Below are positions 18,158-25,578 of a stretch of DNA of 52,708 nucleotides, piece after piece. Under the pieces are notes generated by a model. The model saw only the letters and a program-made list of their open reading frames with translations, was not told the DNA's origin and ran no database searches. Made by a program: the position numbers and the translations under genes. Source of the DNA: a virus. The stretch covers positions 1-52,708 of the IMG/VR virus record IMGVR_UViG_3300035700_000486, one strand, 5' to 3'. The stretch's first letter is position 1. The number at the start of each line of letters is the position of its first letter.

Positions 18158-18487
18158 TTAATCATCCCTATCCAATATTTCTCGCGCTTTCCTCCAATGG
18201 ATACTTTTCTTACCAAATTTCTCCCACATTGCCTCAGGAACCACAACTCCAAACCTAAATACATAGCTGCAGGTACAGCATTTAAAATAAACATCACATC
18301 TATAAGGATGACTGCTGCCTGTATTTTTACGAATATGAAACAGCCATTTTCTGGCCTGAATTTCAGAACCTCCACATTCTGGACATGTAATCTGTTTTCT
18401 TGGTACTGGAAGCGGTTTTGATAGGTCCCAATACTCATGAACTCGGTTGAAAATTTCATTGCTTGATAATGAAGGAAATAAATTCAT
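18158..18487 (-). CDS. Hypothetical zinc-ribbon protein
   Basis: The protein has 109 residues. The ATG at 18487 is preceded by GAAGGA, which also marks the end of the upstream gene. CPECGGSEI and CCTCSYVFRFG form a treble-clef or zinc-ribbon type pair. It is one of the first late genes, just ahead of the terminase small subunit. A DNA-binding or packaging-related role is possible but not shown. Confidence 0.62.
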   Translation of the reverse strand: MNLFPSLSSNEIFNRVHEYWDLSKPLPVPRKQITCPECGGSEIQARKWLFHIRKNTGSSHPYRCDVYFKCCTCSYVFRFGVVVPEAMWEKFGKKSIHWRKAREILDRDD

Positions 18488-18497
18488 TGATATCATA

Positions 18498-18734
18498 TCA
18501 TTCCTTCATGTCATCTAAAACAGTTTGTTTGGCAGCTTCCAATAATCCAATTAATTTAGTAGCTTCCATGTTTGTGTTCGATCTGGTAATGATTCCTTCA
18601 TCATGTTCATAGATAACAATCATTTCTTCAAGATCATCGTAATCGTCTATCCAGTCATCCATAGATTCTCTTAAAACTCTGGGGGTTACATTCCCATCTT
18701 TTCTATCCTTAGCAGCTTTAAAATCTAAAGTCAT
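18498..18734 (-). CDS. Hypothetical small acidic protein, first late gene
   Basis: The protein has 78 residues and starts MTLDFKAAKDRKDGNVTP. It has a GAAGGAGAG site. The middle is acidic (DDWIDDYDDLEE). No domain is recognised. It follows directly after the terminator at 18782-18806, which makes it the first gene of the late operon. Confidence 0.6.
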   Translation of the reverse strand: MTLDFKAAKDRKDGNVTPRVLRESMDDWIDDYDDLEEMIVIYEHDEGIITRSNTNMEATKLIGLLEAAKQTVLDDMKE

Positions 18735-18781
18735 AAATTACTCTCCTTCAAAAAAATAAATTATTTCTGAAACATGCGAAA

Positions 18782-18806
18782 ACCCCGCTCTGGCTAGGAG
18801 CGGGGT
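18782..18806 (-). terminator. GC-rich terminator ahead of the late operon
   Basis: A 9-bp stem with core CCCCGCTC/GAGCGGGG and a 7-nt loop is followed on the minus strand by TTTTCGC. It lies between the ArpU-like gene and the first late gene. It can end early transcription. If the promoter proposed at 18942-18947 is real, it would stop late transcripts unless they are antiterminated. Confidence 0.75.
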
Positions 18807-18941
18807 AACAACAATATAAAGGAGGTTTTAATATATATGAAAAAAATATTAAATTTTTGTTGATTTTTATTGAAAAATATTATATTATATATTAGAATTA
18901 GGGTTGTTTTTATTTTTATATCACTATATACATTATATCAT

Positions 18942-19006
18942 ACTATTAAGTAAAATAAAGCGAGAATGCTGATATCCAACGACATTCTAAAGACACACAA
19001 AAGACA
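18942..19006 (-). promoter_or_regulatory. Probable late promoter with three 11-bp-phased activator repeats
   Basis: Reading the minus strand, TGTCTTT, TGTCTTT and TGTCGTT begin exactly 11 bases apart (plus-strand positions 19000-19006, 18989-18995 and 18978-18984). A perfect -10 box TATAAT lies at 18942-18947, with no good -35 box 17 bases upstream. Repeats on one DNA face upstream of a promoter without a -35 are typical of activator-dependent promoters. The ArpU/RinA-like regulator gene ends 14 bases before the repeats, so it is the obvious candidate activator. About 200 bases around this site hold no gene. Confidence 0.6.
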
Positions 19007-19019
19007 TCCTGCTAAAAAA

Positions 19020-19517
19020 TTAAGAGATCAACCAATTTTTGAAGAAATCTGCAACATCAGAAATTGGATTATCTAAATAATATTCCAAATCCAATAAACC
19101 ATTAATCCTTTTTAAAGCTTTATCTTTCTTACGTTCCACAGTTTTTTTAGTGTAATTAATTTTATCAGCTATTTCCTCATTAGTATAGTTAACTTTCTTA
19201 CTATATGTCCATTTCAATACGTTATAATCATCATTGTTATTACCATCTTTAATAGTCTCCAGAGAATCGTTTACATCATCTATCATCATTTTCAAAAAAC
19301 TGGCCATTTGCCCCGCCTGATCTTTATTTTCTACAAACCTTCCAATTTCCTGGGAGATCTTATTAGTCTTTCCACTACTTACTCCCGAATAATCCATAGC
19401 TGACGGATGATGATTCTGCTCACTCCTTCTTTTTTCAATTTTATATTTAGCTTCCAGTTCGCCTTGAAAATATAATTTTAAGATATTTTCAATAATTTCT
19501 TTCTCTTGTTTATCCAT
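19020..19517 (-). CDS. ArpU/RinA-like late transcription regulator
   Basis: The protein has 165 residues. The C-terminal part, YTNEEIADKINYTKKTVERKKDKALKRINGLL, is a sigma-70 region 4-like helix-turn-helix as in ArpU and RinA phage regulators. Residues 1-95 are helical and polar. Such proteins switch on late gene expression in Bacillota phages. It is the last early gene and directly precedes the repeats and -10 box of the putative late promoter. Confidence 0.75.
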   Translation of the reverse strand: MDKQEKEIIENILKLYFQGELEAKYKIEKRRSEQNHHPSAMDYSGVSSGKTNKISQEIGRFVENKDQAGQMASFLKMMIDDVNDSLETIKDGNNNDDYNVLKWTYSKKVNYTNEEIADKINYTKKTVERKKDKALKRINGLLDLEYYLDNPISDVADFFKNWLIS

Positions 19518-19768
19518 TAAAAACCACCTCTATTACTTCTCATTTCTATGTCAGTTCTTTTATGAGATTCAATATAATCCGCTTCAACTATTTTTAATAC
19601 TTCCTCCACTGATCCATATTCTTTTTTACAGCGAATACATTTAGCACTATTAGTTGTTATGTCCAGCTTCATGGTTTTTCTCTCGCAATGGGGATAAAAT
19701 ACCATAACTTCCTTATGTAATTTTATCCCCTGAAGCTCACAAATTTCAGCTGCTATTTTCATTGTCAT
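19517..19768 (-). CDS. Small CHC2-like zinc-finger protein
   Basis: The protein has 83 residues. The middle part, VFYPHCERKTMKLDITTNSAKCIRCKKEYGSVEEVLKIV, matches the outline of the zinc-binding domain of DnaG-type primases (CPxC..., CxxC, G-x-V). The first cysteine is replaced by tyrosine (YPHC), so zinc binding may use the histidine. The primase-helicase at 25.6-28.1 kb lacks such a finger, so this could be a detached module; that is inference. It overlaps the ArpU-like gene by one base (TAATG). Confidence 0.55.
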   Translation of the reverse strand: MTMKIAAEICELQGIKLHKEVMVFYPHCERKTMKLDITTNSAKCIRCKKEYGSVEEVLKIVEADYIESHKRTDIEMRSNRGGF

Positions 19769-19814
19769 TTCTACATCCCACCTTAAGATTAATTTTTTGG
19801 AATAAATGTTTCAA

Positions 19815-20150
19815 TTACTTATATCTGTTATCTCTGGCTCTAATTTTACCAGGACCTTCAACGTTACGATCCCATTCCGGATCATACATTTTCACACTGT
19901 CTCCACGTGGTGTTTCTATGCCAAATTTTGCTAAGATACTTCTAATTGGTTTACTGATTTCGGGCTTCTTTTTTTCTTCATTACAATATTCCTTCAACAA
20001 ATTTCTTTGGAAATCTGATATTTCTTTTTCGGAAGCCTGTCCATCATCAATGTAACCAAATTTTTGGCCGCAAAACTCACATAAGTAATACTGGATATTA
20101 CCAAATCTCATATCAGGAGTAGCTTCTTTATGACACCTGGGACAGTTCAT
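19815..20150 (-). CDS. Hypothetical zinc-ribbon protein
   Basis: The protein has 111 residues from the ATG at 20150 (MNCPRCHKEA). A TTG nine codons upstream has a GAAGGGG directly against it, too close to serve well, so the start is uncertain. The N-terminus has CPRCH and CEFCGQKFG, a two-CxxC zinc ribbon. The rest is charged and unrecognised. Confidence 0.6.
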   Translation of the reverse strand: MNCPRCHKEATPDMRFGNIQYYLCEFCGQKFGYIDDGQASEKEISDFQRNLLKEYCNEEKKKPEISKPIRSILAKFGIETPRGDSVKMYDPEWDRNVEGPGKIRARDNRYK

Positions 20151-20182
20151 CTTTTTTATAGATCCCAATTTACTCAACCCCT

Positions 20183-20368
20183 TCAGCTGATATTTCTTTG
20201 CTCTTTTTCTTCTTCAAAATTTGAATGGCATGAAGTTAACAGCAGTGAATCTACCCTTAATTTGCAATATATACTATCCTCATTCATGCAGTACAAAGCA
20301 CTTCCTACATTTTTAACACGATCACAACTTTTACAAAATAATTTAGTACCCAAATAATCTTTTTCCAT
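20183..20368 (-). CDS. Small cysteine-rich protein
   Basis: The protein has 61 residues with CKSC, then CMNEDSIYC and a later C-H, suggesting a small zinc-binding protein. It has a GGAGTG site and lies in a run of short early genes with similar Cys patterns. Role unknown. Confidence 0.55.
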   Translation of the reverse strand: MEKDYLGTKLFCKSCDRVKNVGSALYCMNEDSIYCKLRVDSLLLTSCHSNFEEEKEQRNIS

Positions 20369-20372
20369 ACTT

Positions 20373-20597
20373 TCACTCCTCCAACCTCTTTTTTAACTCT
20401 GCTAATCCATACTCCTTAACAATCTCAACAGCCGTTTTCTCCGATAGTTCCTGTCCCTTGTACACATATATTTGTTTTTCCTTGTCAAAGCTAAAGTCAA
20501 AATCACGTTTGAGCCGTTTCTTTGCTTCTTCCTCCGGATCTTTTCTGATTTTATGTTTTCTAATATCTGGGAACCAATAAGGCATAGGTAATAACAT
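20373..20597 (-). CDS. Small hypothetical protein
   Basis: The protein has 74 residues from the ATG at 20597 (MLLPMPYWFPD), chosen because AAGGGGAG lies at proper spacing; the frame is open 15 codons further upstream without a site. A basic middle part (KRLKRDFDFSFDKEK) is followed by a helix. No domain is recognised. It ends five bases before the next gene's start. Confidence 0.5.
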   Translation of the reverse strand: MLLPMPYWFPDIRKHKIRKDPEEEAKKRLKRDFDFSFDKEKQIYVYKGQELSEKTAVEIVKEYGLAELKKRLEE

Positions 20598-20647
20598 TCT
20601 TATCTCCCCTTTTATTGCTATAGTTCGCTGATATTGTTTCAAATTAC

Positions 20648-21205
20648 TTATTTGAATTTTTCACAAAATTGGCATGATGTACCAGCCTTTTCCCACTTCT
20701 CTCTTCCTTCTTCATATCCCCAATCAAGTCCATATTTATAGGCAAGGGCATTCATACACCGTTCACATGATATTGCTGAAATAATGATAGCTTCTGAAAG
20801 AGTATAATCTCCGCTATTAGCAATAGCTAATGCTAGACCTTCTGAATAACCAGAATGAAAAGACACAACTTTTTTACTTCCATAACCTTCCCATTTTTTG
20901 GGCCATAAATGCCACTTCTTTCTAGTTTGACTTCCCCCACACAAAGTGCATTCTCTACCATATATACCATCTGCCCACCCACCAGTTTTTTTGATATATC
21001 TTCTTGGATGATTACATTTATTAACTTCTTTTTGATGAATAAGTTTAAGATGTTTCGTTGTCAATTCTAATGGAAATCTCGAAACTTGATATTCCGCATT
21101 AGAAGGCATATCTAAGTCATTATTTTTATAGTCTGGTTCACTTATATAATTACCGTCTTTATCCTCAAACCATACAGTTCTTAAATGTTCTTTTTTAATT
21201 TTCAT
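20648..21205 (-). CDS. Hypothetical Cys-rich phage protein
   Basis: The protein has 185 residues. Four Cys clusters are visible: CNHPRRY, CTLCGG, CERCM and CQFCEKF. The stretch SGYSEGLALAIANSGDYTLSEAIIISAISCERCMNAL recurs in uncharacterised early proteins of Bacillota phages. It may bind more than one zinc ion. Role unknown. It has a GAAAGGGGTT site. Confidence 0.6.
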   Translation of the reverse strand: MKIKKEHLRTVWFEDKDGNYISEPDYKNNDLDMPSNAEYQVSRFPLELTTKHLKLIHQKEVNKCNHPRRYIKKTGGWADGIYGRECTLCGGSQTRKKWHLWPKKWEGYGSKKVVSFHSGYSEGLALAIANSGDYTLSEAIIISAISCERCMNALAYKYGLDWGYEEGREKWEKAGTSCQFCEKFK

Positions 21206-21272
21206 TGTTTAACCCCTTTCTTAATTTGCCAATTCTAGCCGATTTATATAATAAATTTTAATTCCCTAAACT

Positions 21273-21803
21273 TTATTCATAATCCTCATGAATTTTACTT
21301 CCAGTAGTCCCTTTTTGTTTTTGATATTTGCCATTATAAGGAGTCTCAGCCAAACCCTGCATTCTGGCAACTACTAACTGACAAATCCTTTGACCCGGTT
21401 TTAAAACAATGGGCCTGGGTGCCGCATTGAAAAGTTCAAGAGTTATTTGACCTTCAAACCCTGGGTCAATGTGACCGGCGTTTTGAATAAAGAGTCCGGT
21501 CCTTCCCACTGAGCTCCTACCTTCAATTTTAGCTTTTAAATAATCAGGGATATTTACAGTTTCTAGGGTGGTGGCCAGAACAAAATCACCTGGATAAATT
21601 CTGTATTTTTTATCAGTTCTGTATTTTACGTATTCTATTTCTTTATTAAGTTCAATATCACTACCTCCATTTTTCTTAATCATCATAAACTCATTTCCCA
21701 ATCTTAAATCAATCGAAGCCGGCTGCACGTTTTCCGGTTGATAAGGCCTGACTAACCGATTAAGATTACATAGCTTTTTTAAATTAGAATCATTGACTAT
21801 CAT
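21273..21803 (-). CDS. dcd: dCTP deaminase (Dcd family, possibly bifunctional with dUTPase activity)
   Basis: The protein has 176 residues, typical for the family. It makes dUTP (or dUMP in bifunctional forms) from dCTP for thymidylate synthesis. Key motifs are PASIDLRLGNEF near the N-terminus, the catalytic block GRSSVGRTGLFIQNAGHIDPGFEGQITLELFN, KPGQRICQLV and the C-terminal nucleotide-closing YNGKYQKQKGTT. IDPGFEG followed by E in LEL is consistent with the active glutamate. It overlaps the upstream gene by one base. It belongs to phage nucleotide metabolism. Confidence 0.92.
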   Translation of the reverse strand: MIVNDSNLKKLCNLNRLVRPYQPENVQPASIDLRLGNEFMMIKKNGGSDIELNKEIEYVKYRTDKKYRIYPGDFVLATTLETVNIPDYLKAKIEGRSSVGRTGLFIQNAGHIDPGFEGQITLELFNAAPRPIVLKPGQRICQLVVARMQGLAETPYNGKYQKQKGTTGSKIHEDYE

Positions 21804-22219
21804 TATTCAGCTTCCTCCTGTTCCCCGATTTCTTCCATTGTACTTATGAATTCATTTTTAATTCTGATCTCTAATAAATTCATTAACATTTCTGGGTTTC
21901 TCTTAAAAATTTCATGTAGTTTCACTGGAGCTTCAACATTAAAAGTATAATATTCTAAATCAGGACCATCTCTTTTGTCTCTTTCTAAATTAACCAGCTT
22001 ACCAATAACTTCATTAACCTGTTGGGTAATCTGTTGAATCTCTTCTGCATGCTTTTCTTCTATTTTTTTTATTTTAGATTTATGTTGATTTTTTAGAAAC
22101 TTTAATTTCGATTTGTAGTTTTCTATATCTATTTTTAAATCCTTGATTATCTCAGCCTGATGTTGATTATATTCTTTTTCTGTTTTATAAGTACTTCTTA
22201 ATACAAAAGGTAATTTCAT
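21803..22219 (-). CDS. Coiled-coil hypothetical protein
   Basis: The protein has 138 residues. Residues 12-78 form a coiled coil rich in K, E and Q (SKIKKIEEKHAEEIQQIT). The C-terminal half (LEYYTFNVEAPVKLHEIFKRNPEMLMNLL) is globular. No enzyme motif is seen. It overlaps dcd as TAATG, so the two are translationally coupled. Confidence 0.55.
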   Translation of the reverse strand: MKLPFVLRSTYKTEKEYNQHQAEIIKDLKIDIENYKSKLKFLKNQHKSKIKKIEEKHAEEIQQITQQVNEVIGKLVNLERDKRDGPDLEYYTFNVEAPVKLHEIFKRNPEMLMNLLEIRIKNEFISTMEEIGEQEEAE

Positions 22220-22249
22220 AAATTTACTCCTCCTTATTTTTTTTGAAAT

Positions 22250-22444
22250 TTAACGCCGGCCAGTTGATCCGCAATATACATATTCAAATCCTCTGTCAGG
22301 ATTTTTGCGTCCAGTAGTCTTATAGATATGTTCACTATAGCCTACACCATTATTTTCAGCCTTAATTCTTAATTCATCTTTTTTCTCCCAACGATAAATA
22401 AAATGTTTTACTTTCACAAAATCATTCCTTTTGGGTTTCCTCAT
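22250..22444 (-). CDS. Small basic hypothetical protein
   Basis: The protein has 64 residues, beginning MRKPKRNDFVKVKHFIYRW. The ATG at 22444 has GGAGG twelve bases upstream; a TTG directly after that GGAGG is too close. It is rich in Lys and Arg, so nucleic acid binding is possible. No family is recognised. Confidence 0.5.
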   Translation of the reverse strand: MRKPKRNDFVKVKHFIYRWEKKDELRIKAENNGVGYSEHIYKTTGRKNPDRGFEYVYCGSTGRR

Positions 22445-22452
22445 ATTATTAA

Positions 22453-22860
22453 TCAACCTCCTATTTTAAATATTTTTTTTATTTTATCTAAAAAAGAAAG
22501 ATCATCCTTCTTCTCCTGATTATTTAAATCTTTTTCATCTTCAAAAGTTTCGGGGTGAAAAGTTGCATTATTAGAAGACTGGGGTTTTTTAACATGAGTT
22601 TCATATTCAACTGTATGGACTTTAAAAGCACCACGACCAATACTTCCCAAAACATACCCTGGTTGTCCAACACCGTTCATTCTAAAAGCACAGGTGTCTT
22701 TTTGATATGTATCTTCTTTAATTACAGACTTGATTAAAAAATTTTCTTCCTCATATTCTCTAATACACCTGGCAATAAATTGTTCCTTGGAATAAAACTC
22801 GGCATCAGCAACAATCTTATTTTCATTATCAAATTTCATAAAATCGAAGTTTTTACTCAT
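22453..22860 (-). CDS. Hypothetical protein
   Basis: The protein has 135 residues. The middle part (CAFRMNGVGQPGYVLGSIGRGAFKVHTVEYETHV) looks beta-rich; the C-terminus is charged with a basic amphipathic end (DKIKKIFKIGG). It overlaps the rusA gene by eight bases. No function recognised. Confidence 0.55.
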   Translation of the reverse strand: MSKNFDFMKFDNENKIVADAEFYSKEQFIARCIREYEEENFLIKSVIKEDTYQKDTCAFRMNGVGQPGYVLGSIGRGAFKVHTVEYETHVKKPQSSNNATFHPETFEDEKDLNNQEKKDDLSFLDKIKKIFKIGG

Positions 22861-23320
22861 TTGATTCTCCCTCCTTTAATATAACTTCAGTCCTGGGTTT
22901 ATTTTTATCCTTTTCCCAGGACTCTTCAAAACCTTTAACATATTTCCAGCCATCGTCTTTAATTACACCTTCATCAACAAGGGCATCCATAATAACTTTT
23001 TTAGCTCCACCAGTGATGTTTCCTGGGTCCTCTCTTTTACTTTCACGGTAATAAATAATTTTCACTTTAACTGTCTTAAAGAAAGGGATTTTTTGTTGCC
23101 TAATATACCAACGAATAGTATCTTCAGTTTCACTTTTTAATGAATTATACTTATATCTGTTAATTAATGCAGCTCCAATTAAATCATTAAGATTCGGTAA
23201 TTTACCTGGTATTATTAATTTAGCTTCCTTTTCTCCAGACTCTGGTTTATATACTTTTTTTGAGTATTCTTTTTTTTGATATTTTTTAGGTAAACTTTTC
23301 CAATTCATTCTTCTACTCAT
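22853..23320 (-). CDS. rusA: RusA-family Holliday junction resolvase
   Basis: The protein has 155 residues. RusA dimers cut four-way DNA junctions formed during replication and recombination. The diagnostic pieces are IPGKLPNLNDLI near residue 37, VKVKIIYYRESKREDPGNITGGAKKVIMDALVDEGVIKDDGWKYV with the conserved acidic residues (D in DPGN, D in MDAL, DD before GW), and the closing strand PRTEVIL. The first 30 residues are a basic extension. It sits with the replication genes. Confidence 0.9.
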   Translation of the reverse strand: MSRRMNWKSLPKKYQKKEYSKKVYKPESGEKEAKLIIPGKLPNLNDLIGAALINRYKYNSLKSETEDTIRWYIRQQKIPFFKTVKVKIIYYRESKREDPGNITGGAKKVIMDALVDEGVIKDDGWKYVKGFEESWEKDKNKPRTEVILKEGESNE

Positions 23321-23333
23321 TTTATTTCACCTC

Positions 23334-24236
23334 TCAAACAAACATTTTGCACCCTCTAGACTTGTAACTCTCAACTGTTTTCAAGAAATATTCTTCATCA
23401 AAATCTAAACAGTCTAAGCATAACCAATTGCCTTCACTCTTCCTACCTATTTTCTTATTAAAACCGATAATATTGTAATCTAACTCTTTGTTGCAATTTA
23501 AACATTTATTTATATCTGGAGGATCCTTTCTAAAGTTACAATTATTAATAGCTGATTTGAAATCACCACTAATAACTTCAATTCTTTTATTTTTTCTAGC
23601 AATTTTAAATTCTTTTTTATCCATAAATTGAGACAGAAAAACTAAACTACCGCTTGCTTCACCATTAAATCTGGTTGCAGGCAAACCTCTAAAATCAATC
23701 ACAACTGTAGCATCTTTTCCAGCTTTTAATTCAGCCTGCTTTTTCTTTTTAGTTAATTCCCATTTAATTTCTGTAATTCGGTGTAATTTTTCATAAATTT
23801 TAGCATTATATTTTTTAATTTCCCGGTCTTTTTCTTTTAGTTTTTTTATTTCTTTTTCGTAACCCTGCAATTCTCTTTTTGCTTTCCAGATATTATGCCT
23901 AGTTAATTTTCTATTGTGTTTTTTAATTAATCTTTTAATATCTTTTTCATTAAATTCCTCGAATTCTTCAGCAGTATGCCTTCTGGCTGTAGTTTTGTAA
24001 CTATATTTATTTCGATATTTCCCGTAAACATCAAAAACTTTCACTTCAATTGGATAATTTCCGAACAAATTCTTTTGTATGCCTTCATAATATTCTGCTT
24101 TCCCTACCATAATATTTCTGATATCATCTGTGCTATACCCTTTAAATATAGGTGTTTCTTTTAATTTATTTTTTAGTTTTTTGTGGTGTTTATCTAATTT
24201 TTCAATCCGGTTTTGAGCAGTTTTGGCAGAAATCAT
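23334..24236 (-). CDS. Hypothetical protein with basic coiled coil and C-terminal zinc ribbon
   Basis: The protein has 300 residues. The ATG at 24236 (MISAKTAQNRIEK) has GAGGTGG at good spacing. Residues 5-30 and 105-175 are Lys-rich helices. Residues 180-220 (VVIDFRGLPATRFNGEASGSLVFL) look like a small globular core. The C-terminus has CLNCNKE... and CLDCLDF, a zinc ribbon. I do not recognise a family. Its 3' end carries a 15-16-base sequence repeated just upstream of its own start. Confidence 0.55.
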   Translation of the reverse strand: MISAKTAQNRIEKLDKHHKKLKNKLKETPIFKGYSTDDIRNIMVGKAEYYEGIQKNLFGNYPIEVKVFDVYGKYRNKYSYKTTARRHTAEEFEEFNEKDIKRLIKKHNRKLTRHNIWKAKRELQGYEKEIKKLKEKDREIKKYNAKIYEKLHRITEIKWELTKKKKQAELKAGKDATVVIDFRGLPATRFNGEASGSLVFLSQFMDKKEFKIARKNKRIEVISGDFKSAINNCNFRKDPPDINKCLNCNKELDYNIIGFNKKIGRKSEGNWLCLDCLDFDEEYFLKTVESYKSRGCKMFV

Positions 24237-24278
24237 TAGACCACCTCTCAAACAAACTTTTCCATCCAGTCAACTCAA

Positions 24279-24464
24279 TCACTCTCCTAGTCTTTTATCA
24301 CTGCAAAAAACTTTCGTTTTTTCACCACATATAAATGGTAAAAATCCTTCTTTATCCTTTTTAGTAGCTTCAAATCTACACATAAAATTCTCATCATGCA
24401 TTGTTTTTTCATATACTGGACAAAATTTATATTTTGGTGCTTTAGGAAAACCTCTGTCCTTCAT
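24279..24464 (-). CDS. Small hypothetical protein
   Basis: The protein has 61 residues with four Cys (CPVY, MCRF, FICG, FCSD), perhaps zinc-binding. GGTGA precedes the ATG and overlaps the upstream stop codon. Role unknown. Confidence 0.5.
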   Translation of the reverse strand: MKDRGFPKAPKYKFCPVYEKTMHDENFMCRFEATKKDKEGFLPFICGEKTKVFCSDKRLGE

Positions 24465-24471
24465 TTTATCT

Positions 24472-25215
24472 TCACCTTGATCCTTTCTTCTTTTCTTCCA
24501 TTCTTTTAAAAGTTTCGTTCAGGTTAGTCATATTAAAATATCCAACACCAATTTTCTTTTCAGCTTTAGCTACCTGTTTTTTATTAAATTCATGAAACAA
24601 TTTTCCTATAATTTTAATGTTTGGCTTTAAAAACTCCTTCTTAATATATTTAATAGTTTCATTTAAGACTTTTTTTCTTTTCTTAACAGATTCTTTATTC
24701 TTTTTTCTATAATTAGAATCATTAACAGCATAATCCCCAAACATTGAATCCTGGGTATAATTAACCTCATTTTTACTAAAATCAAATTCATCTGTTATTC
24801 CATCTTCTTCAGCTACAACCAATAAAAAATCTTTGCTGTTCTCTAAATCTATTTTAATTTTTGAGTTCTCTAGCTTAACCAGACATCCACAGGATCGAAA
24901 TTGATGTAATAGTTCATAAGTTTCTCTCTCAAAACTATATGCAATTCTCAATAACCGGACCCAAATGTAATGATCTTCTTTAATGTCAGGTCTGGGCCCA
25001 AAATTCAAGCCAGATTTTACTTTGTACATATTAATAAATTTATCGAAGCCTTCATCTGTGATTAGTTCTTCTTCATTAAAATTAAATTCAGTATCATTTT
25101 TTATCTTATCCTCAGAATTTTTCTTAGGTTTTGGTTTAACACTTTTCTTTTTCTCATTTTCCCTTTCATTTTTCTGTTTTTTGTTTTTTTTGTTAAGAAA
25201 ATCGAATTCTCCCAT
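24472..25215 (-). CDS. Hypothetical basic protein next to the iteron region
   Basis: The protein has 247 residues. Residues 9-40 are almost all Lys/Glu/Asn and likely disordered. A middle part (DHYIWVRLLRIAYSFERETYELLHQFRSCGC) is helical, and the C-terminus is basic with YIKKEFLKPNIKIIGKLF. The start has an ideal AGGAGG site. It is the first gene downstream of the repeat-rich AT island, so an origin-binding or helicase-loading role is possible, but sequence alone does not show it. Confidence 0.55.
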   Translation of the reverse strand: MGEFDFLNKKNKKQKNERENEKKKSVKPKPKKNSEDKIKNDTEFNFNEEELITDEGFDKFINMYKVKSGLNFGPRPDIKEDHYIWVRLLRIAYSFERETYELLHQFRSCGCLVKLENSKIKIDLENSKDFLLVVAEEDGITDEFDFSKNEVNYTQDSMFGDYAVNDSNYRKKNKESVKKRKKVLNETIKYIKKEFLKPNIKIIGKLFHEFNKKQVAKAEKKIGVGYFNMTNLNETFKRMEEKKKGSR

Positions 25216-25256
25216 TTTCAGGACCTCCTTTCCATATTTTGGATTTATTCTCGAAA

Positions 25257-25561
25257 TGTAATAATGTAATATTACAATTTACGAAATATTACACTTCATA
25301 TTACGCCTCTTATCTTTGTTATATCAACTTTCTCAGCGGGGGTGTAATATTGTAATACGATATAGTAATTTTGTAATAAATCTTTGTAATGACTGATATT
25401 ACAGCATTAAACCTCTATTATTAATAATAAAAAGTTCAAAAGATAATAACCCTCAAATGATATTACAATATTACACCCCCTCTATACTTGTTGATATAAC
25501 AGTGACCATAGACGTAATATGAGGTGTAATATTGTAATAAATGAAATATTACAATATTACA
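25257..25561. repeat. Iteron/dyad island: 14 exact copies of TGTAATA (either strand), candidate replication origin
   Basis: This gene-free, very AT-rich stretch between two replication-region genes holds the heptamer TGTAATA in 14 exact copies on either strand. They include tandem pairs eight bases apart (for example 25343/25351, 25525/25533, and on the other strand 25461/25469 and 25547/25555). A perfect 20-bp inverted repeat (GGGGGTGTAATATTGTAATA) occupies 25338-25357 and 25461-25480. A second inverted pair lies at 25525-25539 and 25547-25561, seven bases apart. A 12-bp palindrome sits at 25265-25276. Such spacing suits cooperative protein binding, as at an origin or a regulatory region. 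Confidence 0.7.
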
Positions 25562-25578
25562 AAGTATCTTCAGCGACT

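Noticed and set aside
18151-18459. Alternative minus-strand frame over the zinc-ribbon gene at 18158-18487
   Set aside because: The overlapping frame with CPECGG/CCTC and a good ribosome binding site is the real one; the alternative has no motif.
18820-18866. Plus-strand GGAGGT followed by ATG and eight codons
   Set aside because: Too short to be a gene and on the opposite strand to all neighbours; the SD-like sequence is probably chance in this promoter region.
23331-24260. Repeated CACCTCTCAAACAAAC at both ends of the 23334-24236 gene
   Set aside because: The repeat covers a gene end plus ribosome binding site each time; it may be a recombination scar, but it is short and shows no insertion-element features.
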